This document shows, piece by piece, positions 1-8,697 of a stretch of 64,000 nucleotides of DNA. A model generated the notes under the pieces. It worked only from the letters and a program-made list of their open reading frames with translations. It had not been told where the DNA came from and searched no databases. How positions within the stretch are numbered: position 1 is the stretch's first letter; every line of letters begins with the position of its first letter. This DNA is from an uncultured Bacteroidaceae bacterium (lineage in GTDB: Bacteria; Bacteroidota; Bacteroidia; Bacteroidales; Bacteroidaceae). The position numbers and the translations under genes are program-made. The stretch covers positions 1 through 64,000 of the forward strand of contig CAKQYA010000010.1 in assembly GCA_934293005.1 (NCBI GenBank), written 5' to 3'.

Positions 1-72
1 TGCGTTAGTTCAGTAGGTTAGAATACATGCCTGTCACGCATGGGGTCACGAGTTCGAGTCTCGTACGCACCG
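1..72 (+). tRNA. tRNA-Asp (GTC), 5' end cut by window edge
   Basis: The anticodon loop CTGTCAC carries anticodon GTC, which reads aspartate codons. The D arm, the anticodon stem CATGC/GCATG, the T arm with TTCGAGT and the acceptor strand ACGCACC followed by discriminator G are all present. By comparison with the complete copy downstream, only the first two G residues lie outside the window. CCA is not encoded. It is identical to the second copy over all visible bases. Confidence 0.95.
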
Positions 73-127
73 CTGAAAAGACCTGATGATTCCAAGGTCT
101 AAATAAACGGAATCACACATACATGCT

Positions 128-201
128 GGTGCGTTAGTTCAGTAGGTTAGAATACATGCCTGTCACGCATGGGGTCACGAGTTCGAGTCTCGTACGCACC
201 G
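128..201 (+). tRNA. tRNA-Asp (GTC), complete second copy
   Basis: This is a 74-nt cloverleaf: acceptor GGTGCGT/ACGCACC with discriminator G, anticodon GTC in the loop CTGTCAC, and a T loop with TTCGAGT. There is no encoded CCA. It is a tandem duplicate of the copy 55 nt upstream and is probably transcribed with it, because a single terminator follows this copy. Confidence 0.96.
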
Positions 202-207
202 CTGAAG

Positions 208-240
208 AAAGTCTCAAGTAACAACTTGGGACTTTCTTTT
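208..240 (+). terminator. Intrinsic terminator of the tRNA-Asp pair
   Basis: The 11-bp stem AAAGTCTCAAG/CTTGGGACTTT has one G-T pair and a 6-nt loop, and is followed by CTTTT. It starts six bases after the second tRNA. Confidence 0.8.
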
Positions 241-402
241 GTTTTCAGAACTTGTTACTATAAACATAAGTGACACCAATCATATATATATATATAGACT
301 CGCCCCCCAAATAATCCGAAGACCGACAAGAGTAAAACGGGTCAGCGGATTAAACCTTTTAATATGAAGAGCGTCTTATCAAGCAAACAATACCATTAAG
401 AA

Positions 403-3324
403 ATGAATAACTTGACCAAAGTACTCACTGCCCTATTCTTCTGCATGGGCATAAGCACGACAAATGCACAGACACTCCTCAAAGGAAAAGTACTAGACAG
501 CGAAAATGGCGATGCTATGATAAAAAGCACCGTCATGGTGATGAATGCAGACACCACGCGCATGGTAGCAGGAGGAACCACAGATGACAATGGAGCATTC
601 AACATCAAGAATGTAAAAGACGGCACTTATGTAGTAAAAGTATCATACATAGGCTATCGCGATTTCTATAAGAAAATCACAGTAAACAAAAAAGAGACAC
701 AAGGCTCCATGGCCGTGGGCACAGTGATGCTGACTCCTGGCAACATTGAATTGAAGCAAGCAGTAGTGACCGCCCAAGTAAAAGAGGTTGAAGTAAAAGA
801 AGACACACTCATCTTCAATGCCGGTGCCTTCAAGGTGCCAGAAGGGAGTGTGCTCGAAGACCTTATAAAGAAACTTCCTGGTGTGGAAATTGCAGACGGA
901 GTGATAAAAGTCAATGGAAAAACAGTCAACAAGATTCTTGTTGGCGGAAAAGAATTCTTTGGCAACGATAAGAACATGTCGTTGAAGAATCTTCCGTCTG
1001 AAATTGTAGACAAAGTCAAGACATATGACAAGCAATCCGACTTTAGCAGAATCACAGGCATTGATGATGGAAACGAAGAAACAGTCATAGACCTTACCAT
1101 CAAAAAGGGAATGCAGCAAGGCTGGTTTGGAAACATCAATGCAGGTGTTGGCACAGAGGAAAGGTACAACATGCGAGGCATGCTCAACCGTTTTAATGAA
1201 AAAATGCAGGGCAACGTGCTTGGACAGCGCAACAACACTGGCAATAACGGCAATGCCACAAACTCACAAGTAGGCGGTCGCCTCGTGTTTGATGTCGACA
1301 ACTTCGAATTTGGAGGCAACATACGCTTCAACGCAAACAAAAACACTTCATCCAGCAGAAGCAGTTCCCAAAACTTCATATCATCCAACGCATCATTCAG
1401 CAACCGCGCCAACAGCAGCACAAGCCGCAACAACAGCACAGGTGGCGACTTCAAGATAGAGTGGAAACTTGACAGTCTCACAACACTCAATTTCCGTCCA
1501 AGTTTCTCATTAGGCGATTCAAAGAGTTCGTCCAGCAGCAGTTCTGCCACATTCAATGACGATCCATACCAGAACGGCGTTACAGATCCGCTCAACGAGA
1601 TGGACCTTATCAGCAAAACCATCAAAGTCAATGAAAACTCATCACTAAACTCCAGCAATGGCGACAACTACAACATCAGCGGCAACTTGATGCTCAACCG
1701 TCGTCTGGGTGGAAATCCATGGTTCGGCCCTGCACCTGTGAAAGGTAGCAGCGGACGCAATCTGACACTGCGTCTTAATGGCACTAAGAGCAGCAACAAG
1801 AGCAAAAACTACAGTTACTCGAATGTCATATACCACCAGAGAAACGATTCGACCGACCTCACATATCGTTTCCGCAACAACCCGAATGAAAACGAAAATT
1901 ACAGCATCGGTCTTTCATATTCTGAACCTATCATGCGTAACCTCTTTGCGCAAGTCAACTACAGTTATGGCTACAACAAACGGCATACCGATGGGCAGAC
2001 CTACGACTTTGGAAAAATAGACGAGATAGGCAAGGAAATGTGGGAACAATATGGACAATTCGGCTTGCTCGCACCCAACTATTATGAATTTCTCAGCGAC
2101 TCATTGTCAAGATACACAGACAATACAAACAAGACACACAACATCGACGTGTCTTTCCGCTATATCACATCGCTTCTGAACATCAGTGCTGGCGTGCGTG
2201 TGGAGGCCCAGAACCAAAAGATGGTTTACCAATACCAAGGCCTTGACACAATCGCAAGCAGAAATATTTCACGCATCTCGCCAACATTCAACGCACGCTT
2301 GAGATTCAGCAGACAGCACACCTTGCGATTCACATATCGCGGAAACAGTTCTCAGCCTGCTATGACCGATTTGTTCACTTTGACCGACAACAGTAACCCA
2401 CTTAACATACGCGAGGGTAATCCAAACCTCAAGCCATCATTCACAAACAACTTCAATATTGACTACAATCGCTATTTCGAACTGACGCGGCAGTCAATAA
2501 ACGGTCGCATAAGCTTTTCGAACACGAGAAACAGCATAACAAACAAGACCGAATACAACGAACAAACAGGTGGTCAGAAGAGCCGTCCTGAAAATATCAA
2601 CGGACATTGGAGCGTATCAGGCGACGTAGGCTTTACCACACCGCTTTTCTGGGAGAAACTCTCATTGAGCGCCAATACATCGGGTTCATACAACACCAAC
2701 CCAAGTTACATATATCAGAACAAAGAAACTTTCAAGAACAACGTAAAGCAAACAAGACTTGGTGAAAGAATGAGTTTAACAATGAGACTCGACTACTTCG
2801 ATGTCCGTGCCAACGGCAGCATCACATGGAACAAGTCGACCAGCGACTACTCTTTAGCCAACAACCAAAACACTTACAACTTCAGCTACGGACTGTCCAC
2901 TACGGGCAACTTCAACAACGGATTCGGATACAGCACAGACATCAACGTGTCATCTCGCCGTGGATATTCATCTGCAAGCATGAACACCAACGAACTGATC
3001 TGGAATGCCCAAGTGAGCTATCGTTTCCTTTATAAGAAAGCAGCAACGATTTCGCTTAATGCCTACGATATCCTCAGCAAGCGCAGCAACATAAGCCGCA
3101 GCATATCTGCTTATTCAAGACAAGACAGCGAGACAAACAGCATCTACAGCTACCTGATGCTAAATTTCGCATACCGCTTCAACCTCTTTGGTTCTCAGAG
3201 CGCACGACAGAACATGCGCAACAACATGCAATACATGCGCCCCGACTTCAACGGCAGTGAAGGCGGCAGAGGATTCGGAGGCGGCGATGGCGGCAGAGGA
3301 TTCGGCGGTGGCAGAAGTTTCTAA
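403..3324 (+). CDS. Outer-membrane beta-barrel protein with N-terminal carboxypeptidase-regulatory-like domain
   Basis: This is a large (973 aa) outer-membrane protein of the Bacteroidota OMP_b-brl_3 / TonB-receptor-like type. Residues 1-22 form a signal peptide ending in NAQ. Residues ~25-110 are a CarboxypepD_reg-like beta-sandwich (GKVLDSENGDAM, then GTYVVKVSYIGY). Residues ~115-230 resemble a plug-like region (EDLIKKLPGVEI, KILVGGKEFFG). The rest is rich in alternating aromatic and polar strands typical of a barrel, with long Ser/Asn-rich loops around 310-340 and 375-385. The C-terminus carries a glycine-rich tail (GGRGFGGG repeated) beyond the presumed last strand YRFNLFG. No SusD partner follows, so this is not an obvious SusCD pair. 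The substrate is unknown. The family assignment is firm; any transport role is inferred. Confidence 0.85.
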   Translation: MNNLTKVLTALFFCMGISTTNAQTLLKGKVLDSENGDAMIKSTVMVMNADTTRMVAGGTTDDNGAFNIKNVKDGTYVVKVSYIGYRDFYKKITVNKKETQGSMAVGTVMLTPGNIELKQAVVTAQVKEVEVKEDTLIFNAGAFKVPEGSVLEDLIKKLPGVEIADGVIKVNGKTVNKILVGGKEFFGNDKNMSLKNLPSEIVDKVKTYDKQSDFSRITGIDDGNEETVIDLTIKKGMQQGWFGNINAGVGTEERYNMRGMLNRFNEKMQGNVLGQRNNTGNNGNATNSQVGGRLVFDVDNFEFGGNIRFNANKNTSSSRSSSQNFISSNASFSNRANSSTSRNNSTGGDFKIEWKLDSLTTLNFRPSFSLGDSKSSSSSSSATFNDDPYQNGVTDPLNEMDLISKTIKVNENSSLNSSNGDNYNISGNLMLNRRLGGNPWFGPAPVKGSSGRNLTLRLNGTKSSNKSKNYSYSNVIYHQRNDSTDLTYRFRNNPNENENYSIGLSYSEPIMRNLFAQVNYSYGYNKRHTDGQTYDFGKIDEIGKEMWEQYGQFGLLAPNYYEFLSDSLSRYTDNTNKTHNIDVSFRYITSLLNISAGVRVEAQNQKMVYQYQGLDTIASRNISRISPTFNARLRFSRQHTLRFTYRGNSSQPAMTDLFTLTDNSNPLNIREGNPNLKPSFTNNFNIDYNRYFELTRQSINGRISFSNTRNSITNKTEYNEQTGGQKSRPENINGHWSVSGDVGFTTPLFWEKLSLSANTSGSYNTNPSYIYQNKETFKNNVKQTRLGERMSLTMRLDYFDVRANGSITWNKSTSDYSLANNQNTYNFSYGLSTTGNFNNGFGYSTDINVSSRRGYSSASMNTNELIWNAQVSYRFLYKKAATISLNAYDILSKRSNISRSISAYSRQDSETNSIYSYLMLNFAYRFNLFGSQSARQNMRNNMQYMRPDFNGSEGGRGFGGGDGGRGFGGGRSF

Positions 3325-3380
3325 CTAAAACAAAGAGTTGGAACGACAATGACAATCCTCTAATGCTTATCATGAAAATC

Positions 3381-3414
3381 AAGCCCCAATCGGTCATTCG
3401 ACGGATTGGGGCTT
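3381..3414 (+). terminator. Stem-loop after the outer-membrane protein gene
   Basis: The stem AAGCCCCAATC/GATTGGGGCTT encloses a 12-nt loop, 56 bp past the stop codon. No run of T follows, so termination is probable rather than proven. The left arm reads, on the minus strand, like the dispersed motif AATGACCGATTTGGG seen elsewhere in the window. Confidence 0.6.
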
Positions 3415-3464
3415 AATGCATCACTTTCCGACTTTTAGGTAATGCCCAATCCAAATAAAGTATG

Positions 3465-3472
3465 TAACTTTG
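3465..3472 (+). promoter_or_regulatory. Bacteroidota -7 promoter element for the DUF3737 gene
   Basis: TAACTTTG matches TAnnTTTG exactly and lies 27 bp before the ATG. No convincing -33 TTTG was found. Confidence 0.6.
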
Positions 3473-3498
3473 CATCAACATAAACAACACACAACAAC

Positions 3499-4347
3499 AT
3501 GAAACATATCAGCAATACTGAATATGGTGGCGAACGTCCTTTATTCGCCTCCCATGATCTTCATCTCGACAATGTCACAATAAGAGAGGGAGAATCGGCC
3601 ATTAAGGAATGCAGCAACATAGTGGCCACCAACTGCCGCTTCGAGGGAAACTACCCTTTCTGGCATGTGCATGGATTTGTCATTGAACGTTGCCACTTTG
3701 ACGTGGGCGGACGTTCAGCATTATGGTATTCTGATCACCTGAAAATGACAGACACCATTATTGACGCACCTAAAATGTTCCGAGAGATGAACCACATCGA
3801 AATAGAAAATGTGGTGCTAAATGATGCCGATGAAGTTTTCTGGCGTTGCAACAACATCAATATTCGGAACCTCAAGATGCACGGCGGCACATATCCATTC
3901 ATGTTAAGCAGAAACATACGAATTGATGGATTGGTGTCCGACAGCAAATATGTGTTCCAATACGTGAAGGATGCAGAAATACACAATGCCAACATCACGA
4001 CTAAAGACGCATTCTGGGAAGTGGAAAACGTAACGGTCTACGACTCTGTGCTCAACGGAGAATACCTTGGATGGCATTCGCGCAATCTTCGTCTGGTAAA
4101 TTGCCACATCACAGGCGAGCAACCACTTTGCTATGCCCACAATCTTGTGCTTGACAACTGCACCTTTGGTCCCGACTGCGACAGAGCTTTCGAATACAGC
4201 ACCATCAAAGCTGACATTCGAGGCGCAATAACAAACATAAAGAATCCAACATCAGGCAGCATCATAGCCGACAGGATTGGCTCCATCACTCTTGACCAAA
4301 ATATATGCCAACCTGCCGATTGCCAAATATCCACGAGAGAACAATAA
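3499..4347 (+). CDS. DUF3737 family protein, predicted right-handed beta-helix
   Basis: This 282-aa protein of the DUF3737 family has no known reaction. It has no signal peptide, so it is probably cytoplasmic. The sequence is an evident repeat of roughly 20-22 residues: an aromatic turn followed by an Asn/His/Asp and an alternating hydrophobic strand (YPFWHVHGFVIERC, ALWYSDHLKMTD, VFWRCNNINIRN, YPFMLSRNIRID, YVFQYVKDAEIH, AFWEVENVTVYD, YLGWHSRNLRLV). This pattern fits a beta-helix whose rungs each present an aromatic residue. The start follows a -7 box at a short distance. A MalY/PatB-type PLP enzyme follows 91 bp downstream on the same strand, and the two may be functionally linked. Family recognition is from sequence memory; function is unknown. 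Confidence 0.85.
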   Translation: MKHISNTEYGGERPLFASHDLHLDNVTIREGESAIKECSNIVATNCRFEGNYPFWHVHGFVIERCHFDVGGRSALWYSDHLKMTDTIIDAPKMFREMNHIEIENVVLNDADEVFWRCNNINIRNLKMHGGTYPFMLSRNIRIDGLVSDSKYVFQYVKDAEIHNANITTKDAFWEVENVTVYDSVLNGEYLGWHSRNLRLVNCHITGEQPLCYAHNLVLDNCTFGPDCDRAFEYSTIKADIRGAITNIKNPTSGSIIADRIGSITLDQNICQPADCQISTREQ

Positions 4348-4438
4348 TGGCAATACAAAAGCTACCGAAAAGAGCAAACAGGAAATAACAGCTGCAACAA
4401 CATGCTACATTGCAGCCTAACACAACAAAGCCACGTTT

Positions 4439-5617
4439 ATGGAATACAATTTTGACACTCCACCAGACAGACACGGAACAAATTCATACAAATGGGACAG
4501 CTCCGACGATTGTGCAATGCTGCCCCTTTGGGTTGCAGATATGGACTTCACCACTTGCCCAGCAGTCATCGAAGCTCTGCGCAAACGTATAGAACATGGC
4601 ATATATGGCTACACGCATGTAGGCAACGACTACTACAATGCTGTCATCAGCTGGTTCTCACGCAGGCATGCTCTTGACATCAGAAAAGAGTGGATCATAT
4701 ACACATCAGGTGTTGTGCCAGCCATATCAGCCATAATAAAAGCTTTGACACACCCTGGTGACAAGGTGCTGGTACAAACACCTGTATACAACTGCTTCTT
4801 TTCGTCCATACGCAACAACGGATGCAAGATGGTGAGCAATCCGCTCGTCAAGAAAGACAACACCTACCAAATCAACTATGAAGACCTTGAAGAAAAGGCC
4901 GCAGACCCGTCTGTGAAAGTGATGCTGCTATGCAATCCGCACAACCCTGCAGGCAGAGTGTGGACAAGAGAAGAACTTCTTAAGATAGGAAACATATGTC
5001 TGCGCCATGGAGTGACAGTGGTCTCTGATGAAATACATTGCGAACTCGTTTTCAGTCCTCACATCTACACGCCTTTTGCATCTATATGCAAAGGATTTCT
5101 GAACAATTCCATCACATGCGTGTCACCAAGCAAAGCTTTCAACTTAGCAGGCCTTCAAATAGCAAACATCATAGCAACAAATGACATCGTGCGCCAGAAA
5201 ATAGACCGGGCCATCAACGACAATGAGGTTTGCGATGTCAATCCATTTGGCATAACAGCCACCATCGCAGCATATAATGAAGGAGAAGAATGGCTAAATA
5301 GACTTCTTGAATACATCTGGGGCAATTACACCTACATGAAAGAGTATTGCAGCACATACCTGCCAGATTTTCCAATAATCACTCTCGAAGGCACATATCT
5401 GGCATGGATGGACTGCAGCGCGATGCGCATTCCCTCACATCAGTTGGAAGAACTGTTAAAGGAAAAAGCGCATATATGGCTTAACGCTGGAACAATGTAT
5501 GGCAACGAGGGGGAAGGGTTCATGCGATGGAATCTTGCCTGCACACGCAAGACTCTTGCAGAAGCACTTGAACGTTTCACTGCATACGCAAACTCAAAAC
5601 CTTCTCTAAACCCATAA
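4439..5617 (+). CDS. MalY/PatB-type pyridoxal-phosphate aminotransferase-fold lyase (cystathionine beta-lyase-like)
   Basis: This is a fold-type I PLP enzyme (392 aa, normal length). MalY/PatB members cleave C-S bonds in cystathionine or cysteine conjugates, giving a thiol, pyruvate and ammonia; some act as aminotransferases. Visible features are the N-terminal LPLWVADMDF characteristic of this subgroup, the TSGVVPAI cofactor-phosphate region, the substrate-loop CNPHNPAGRVW with its conserved Asn, SDEIHCELVF with the PLP-pyridine Asp, and SPSKAFNLAG with the Schiff-base lysine at residue 232. The C-terminal RWNLACTRKTL holds the carboxylate-binding Arg. It is probably cotranscribed with the DUF3737 gene. 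The exact substrate cannot be read from the sequence. Confidence 0.9.
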   Translation: MEYNFDTPPDRHGTNSYKWDSSDDCAMLPLWVADMDFTTCPAVIEALRKRIEHGIYGYTHVGNDYYNAVISWFSRRHALDIRKEWIIYTSGVVPAISAIIKALTHPGDKVLVQTPVYNCFFSSIRNNGCKMVSNPLVKKDNTYQINYEDLEEKAADPSVKVMLLCNPHNPAGRVWTREELLKIGNICLRHGVTVVSDEIHCELVFSPHIYTPFASICKGFLNNSITCVSPSKAFNLAGLQIANIIATNDIVRQKIDRAINDNEVCDVNPFGITATIAAYNEGEEWLNRLLEYIWGNYTYMKEYCSTYLPDFPIITLEGTYLAWMDCSAMRIPSHQLEELLKEKAHIWLNAGTMYGNEGEGFMRWNLACTRKTLAEALERFTAYANSKPSLNP

Positions 5618-5664
5618 ACATACAAAGTCGTTTCATCACTGGTGTCACAGGCATTTGGTCACAA

Positions 5665-5803
5665 TGCTAACATGGAGAAAAATGAGGGTAAGGATACTTG
5701 GCGAAGTATCCTAAGATACTTTGCAAAGTATCCTAAGATACTTGCCCAAGTATCCTAAGATACTTTTTCAAGGGTGTTGCACGCTTGAAAAACTGAATCA
5801 AGG
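5665..5803 (+). repeat. Palindromic tandem-repeat element, copy A (three 22-bp units)
   Basis: The 18-bp near-palindrome AAGTATCCTAAGATACTT occurs three times at 5704, 5726 and 5748, separated by 4-bp spacers, which gives an exact 22-bp period. It is preceded by GAGGGTAAGGATACTT, whose end is a half-unit in inverse orientation. The flanks (GAGGGTAAGGATAC on one side; a CTGAAAAA/CAAATCAAG-like stretch on the other) recur in an inverted second copy near 63.5 kb that has only one unit. It lies between convergent genes and encodes no protein. Confidence 0.85.
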
Positions 5804-5910
5804 ATGACCAAGAGCACAAAAAGTCCAGAGTTCATGGCTACGCCTTCAACTCTGGACTTAATGACGATTCATTTATCTCTAAGATTGCAGACAACATCTG
5901 CCAATCCAAA

Positions 5911-6384
5911 TCATTCATGATGATAAGGTTCGCCCCTCATTATTGTCATGGCACGATAAAGCTGTTCAACAAAGATGAGACGAATCATCTGATGTGAAAA
6001 CGTCATTTTCGATAGAGACACCTTCTCATCAGCCCTGGCATACACATCAGGAGAAAACCCATACGGTCCGCCAATGATAAAAACCAAGCGCTTAGATACG
6101 GTTTGCATCCTGTTCTCCATATACTTAGAAAACTCTATGCTTCGCATCTCCTTGCCATGTTCATCAAGAAGCACCACACGGTCACCTGTCTGCAACTGAC
6201 GCAGAATCAATTCCCCTTCCAGTTGCTTCTGTTGTTGGTCCGTGAGATTCTTCGTATTTTTCAATTCCGGTATAGTGACAATGTCAAAACCAATGTAATG
6301 CTTCACACGAGATCCATAATCGTCTATCAGTTCTGCAAAATGCTTATTCACCGTCTTGCCTACCAAAATGAGTGAAACCTTCAT
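5911..6384 (-). CDS. rlmH: 23S rRNA (pseudouridine1915-N3)-methyltransferase RlmH
   Basis: RlmH is a SPOUT-class enzyme that methylates N3 of pseudouridine 1915 in helix 69 of 23S rRNA on assembled 70S ribosomes, using S-adenosylmethionine. The 157-aa protein has the family's usual length. Visible hallmarks are the N-terminal strand MKVSLILVGKT, the central LLDEHGKEMRSIEFSKY, the SAM-binding trefoil knot with FIIGGPYGFSPDVYARAD, and the C-terminal LSKMTFSHQMIRLIFVEQLYRAMTI-type helix ending in GEPYHHE. It lies 21 bp downstream of the RelA/SpoT gene on the same strand and is probably cotranscribed with it. Confidence 0.97.
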   Translation of the reverse strand: MKVSLILVGKTVNKHFAELIDDYGSRVKHYIGFDIVTIPELKNTKNLTDQQQKQLEGELILRQLQTGDRVVLLDEHGKEMRSIEFSKYMENRMQTVSKRLVFIIGGPYGFSPDVYARADEKVSLSKMTFSHQMIRLIFVEQLYRAMTIMRGEPYHHE

Positions 6385-6405
6385 GTTGTATTGTTATATG
6401 TATAA

Positions 6406-8625
6406 TTATCTTGAAACTTTTTTCACGCCCTTCACAGTAGAAATCTTTTTAATCATCTGATTAAGCTGTTTCTGATCATCTATCATCACGACAAGAGAGC
6501 CCGAAAACAGACCATCCTCAGATGATTGCACAGAAATGCTTCTCAACACCACATTCTTTTCTTTGCCAATGATGGAAGTGATGTTATTAACTATGCCAAT
6601 GTCATCATGCCCAACCACATAAAGTGTGACAGGATACTGCTTGTTGCCTTTGCCAGCCCAGCGCGCGCGCAGCACACGGTAACCCATCTTCTCATGCAGA
6701 GCTTGTGCGTTAGGACAGTCTGTGCGATGAACCTTGATGCCTCTGTTCACAGTGACGAAACCAAACACGTCATCACCATAAATAGGATTGCAGCACTTCG
6801 CAAGACTATAGTCGACACCTTTCAGATTATTGTCGAGAACAAGCACATCTTGAGACTCTTTGGTCACGTCTTCATGCATCGATTGGACATAAAGGTCAGC
6901 GCTCCTCTGCTCTGTGGCAAAAGCTGCAGGATTATTGTCACGCTCAACAATCTCCTGATACTGTTCGATGATTGTGTTGACATCAAGGATTTCCTCTGCT
7001 ATAGCCTTGTAAAACTCGAGAACATGCTTATATCCAAGTTTTTTAACCAAACGCATCATCACAGACTCTTCAGGCTCTATCTTTTTGTTCTTGAACTTTC
7101 GTTCGAGCATCTCTTTTGCAAAAGTAGATGCTTTCATTTCCTGCTCATTTATCGATTGGCGAATTTTCGTCCTTGCCTTTGGAGTGACAGCCACATTAAG
7201 CCAATCTCGCTTAGGCATCTGCTTAGGCGATGTGAGAATCTCAACCTGGTCTCCGCTCTGAAGTTTAGTGCGTATGTGCACGTTTTTCCCATTCACTTTT
7301 CCTCCCGTGCAATGTGAGCCCACATTGGTATGGATCACAAAAGCAAAGTCGAGCACAGTGGAACCTTTGGGCAACTTAAACAAATCGCCCTTTGGTGTGA
7401 ACACAAAGACCTCATCGCTATACAGATCCACCTTAAAGCGGTCTACAAGTGATTCATCACTGTCAGCATGAGTTTCCAAAGCCTGCCGTATGTCCTTCAG
7501 CCAGTCTTCGAGTTTGCTGCCGCTATCCTTCACGCCTTTATATCGCCAATGCGCAGCCAGGCCACGCTCGGCAATCTCATCCATGCGTTCGGTGCGTATC
7601 TGTATCTCAACCCACTTTCCTTGAGGTCCCATCACAGTGATATGAAGCGACTCGTATCCATTCGACTTTGGCACAGAAAGCCAGTCGCGCAAACGCTTTG
7701 GATTAGGACGATACATGTCTGTGACAATGCTGAACACCTGCCAGCAATCTTGCTTTTCCTTTTCAAGATCAGAATCAAGAATGATACGTATAGCAAACAA
7801 ATCGTATATGCCTTCAAACTTGCACTTCTGCTTCTTCATCTTTTGCCAGATGGAATGGATAGACTTGGTGCGTCCCTTAATATGGAACTTTAGGCCAGAA
7901 GCCTTAAGCTTTTCATCAATAGGAGCAATGAAATTGGCTATATACTGATCTCGTGCTTCACGAGTGGCATTAAGCTTATCCTTTATCATATAGTAGACAT
8001 CAGGCTCAAGAAATTTGAGAGAGAGGTCTTCCAGTTCGCGTTTAACAAGATAAAGACCAAGTTTATGCGCCAGCGGTGCATAGAGATGAGCAGCCTCGTT
8101 AGCCACTCTCTGCCTTTCATCATCAGTGCCTCTGCCTTTCAGTTGCCTCATCAAGTTCACACGGTTTGCGATGATGATAAAAATCACACGCATATCCTCA
8201 GCAAACGATAGAAGCAAGTCGCGGAAATTCTCTGTTTCAATGGAAGGGTTCTTCGCATACAATTCATTGACGCGCAAGAGACCTTTTATAATGTTAGCCA
8301 CATCATCTCCATATTCTTCTCTTACCTCATCGAGGCTAACAGCACCCATGGCCACACATTCATGCAGAAGAATGCTCACCACAGAGGCACGATTCAGTCC
8401 AATCTCTTCCACGGTTATCAAAGCTGTCTGCAAGTCGAACAGCACGGGATTGAATCCAAACTGATCTCTTTGCAATGCGCCCGACTCCACGGCACGGAAA
8501 AGATGTTCTTTTATCTTATGGAAATCATCTGGGTTGAGAATATCAGCCACAAGAGGCTGCAGCTTCTTTACTGTGGAAATAAGCAATTCTTTTTCATCAC
8601 CCGAAATAGTTGTCAAACCTTCCAT
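6406..8625 (-). CDS. Long RelA/SpoT homologue, (p)ppGpp synthetase with degenerate hydrolase domain
   Basis: This protein makes the alarmone (p)ppGpp from ATP and GDP/GTP during the stringent response. The 739-aa architecture is that of a long RSH protein: pseudo-HD domain (~40-190), synthetase domain (~250-360), TGS (~403-465), and a C-terminal zinc-finger/helical and ACT region (conserved LAKCCNPIYGDDVFGF; final ~80 residues). Synthetase motifs are intact: GRTKSIHSIWQKM, YDLFAIRI, VPKSNGYESLH, EIQIRT, RGLAAHW. The hydrolase signature HDxxED reads H88-E89-C-V-A-M, and the upstream GQxRxSGEPYxxHP region is not recognisable, so hydrolysis is unlikely. This predicts a RelA-like monofunctional enzyme and a second RSH with hydrolase activity elsewhere; Bacteroides relatives do carry two long RSH genes. 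A minus-strand -7 box lies about 75 bp upstream. Confidence 0.93.
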   Translation of the reverse strand: MEGLTTISGDEKELLISTVKKLQPLVADILNPDDFHKIKEHLFRAVESGALQRDQFGFNPVLFDLQTALITVEEIGLNRASVVSILLHECVAMGAVSLDEVREEYGDDVANIIKGLLRVNELYAKNPSIETENFRDLLLSFAEDMRVIFIIIANRVNLMRQLKGRGTDDERQRVANEAAHLYAPLAHKLGLYLVKRELEDLSLKFLEPDVYYMIKDKLNATREARDQYIANFIAPIDEKLKASGLKFHIKGRTKSIHSIWQKMKKQKCKFEGIYDLFAIRIILDSDLEKEKQDCWQVFSIVTDMYRPNPKRLRDWLSVPKSNGYESLHITVMGPQGKWVEIQIRTERMDEIAERGLAAHWRYKGVKDSGSKLEDWLKDIRQALETHADSDESLVDRFKVDLYSDEVFVFTPKGDLFKLPKGSTVLDFAFVIHTNVGSHCTGGKVNGKNVHIRTKLQSGDQVEILTSPKQMPKRDWLNVAVTPKARTKIRQSINEQEMKASTFAKEMLERKFKNKKIEPEESVMMRLVKKLGYKHVLEFYKAIAEEILDVNTIIEQYQEIVERDNNPAAFATEQRSADLYVQSMHEDVTKESQDVLVLDNNLKGVDYSLAKCCNPIYGDDVFGFVTVNRGIKVHRTDCPNAQALHEKMGYRVLRARWAGKGNKQYPVTLYVVGHDDIGIVNNITSIIGKEKNVVLRSISVQSSEDGLFSGSLVVMIDDQKQLNQMIKKISTVKGVKKVSR

Positions 8626-8697
8626 ACGCTACTATTGTTTGTGTTTAGTAAATGTTTCATCGCTCTTCCTGCAAAAGGAGAGCGCCTTTTCACATTG

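Noticed and set aside
284..295. Short TA run before the first protein gene
   Set aside because: A six-unit dinucleotide run is too short to call a meaningful repeat and has no partner element.
666..1667. Long antisense frame (333 codons) inside the outer-membrane protein gene
   Set aside because: It lies wholly within a well-supported gene on the other strand, is Leu/Ser-rich from complementary codon bias, and has no start context or domain.
5704..5765. Possible CRISPR array from the regular palindromic repeats (same for 37863-37941)
   Set aside because: Spacers are 4 bp (or about 13 bp), not ~30 bp, units are short, and there are no cas genes in the window.
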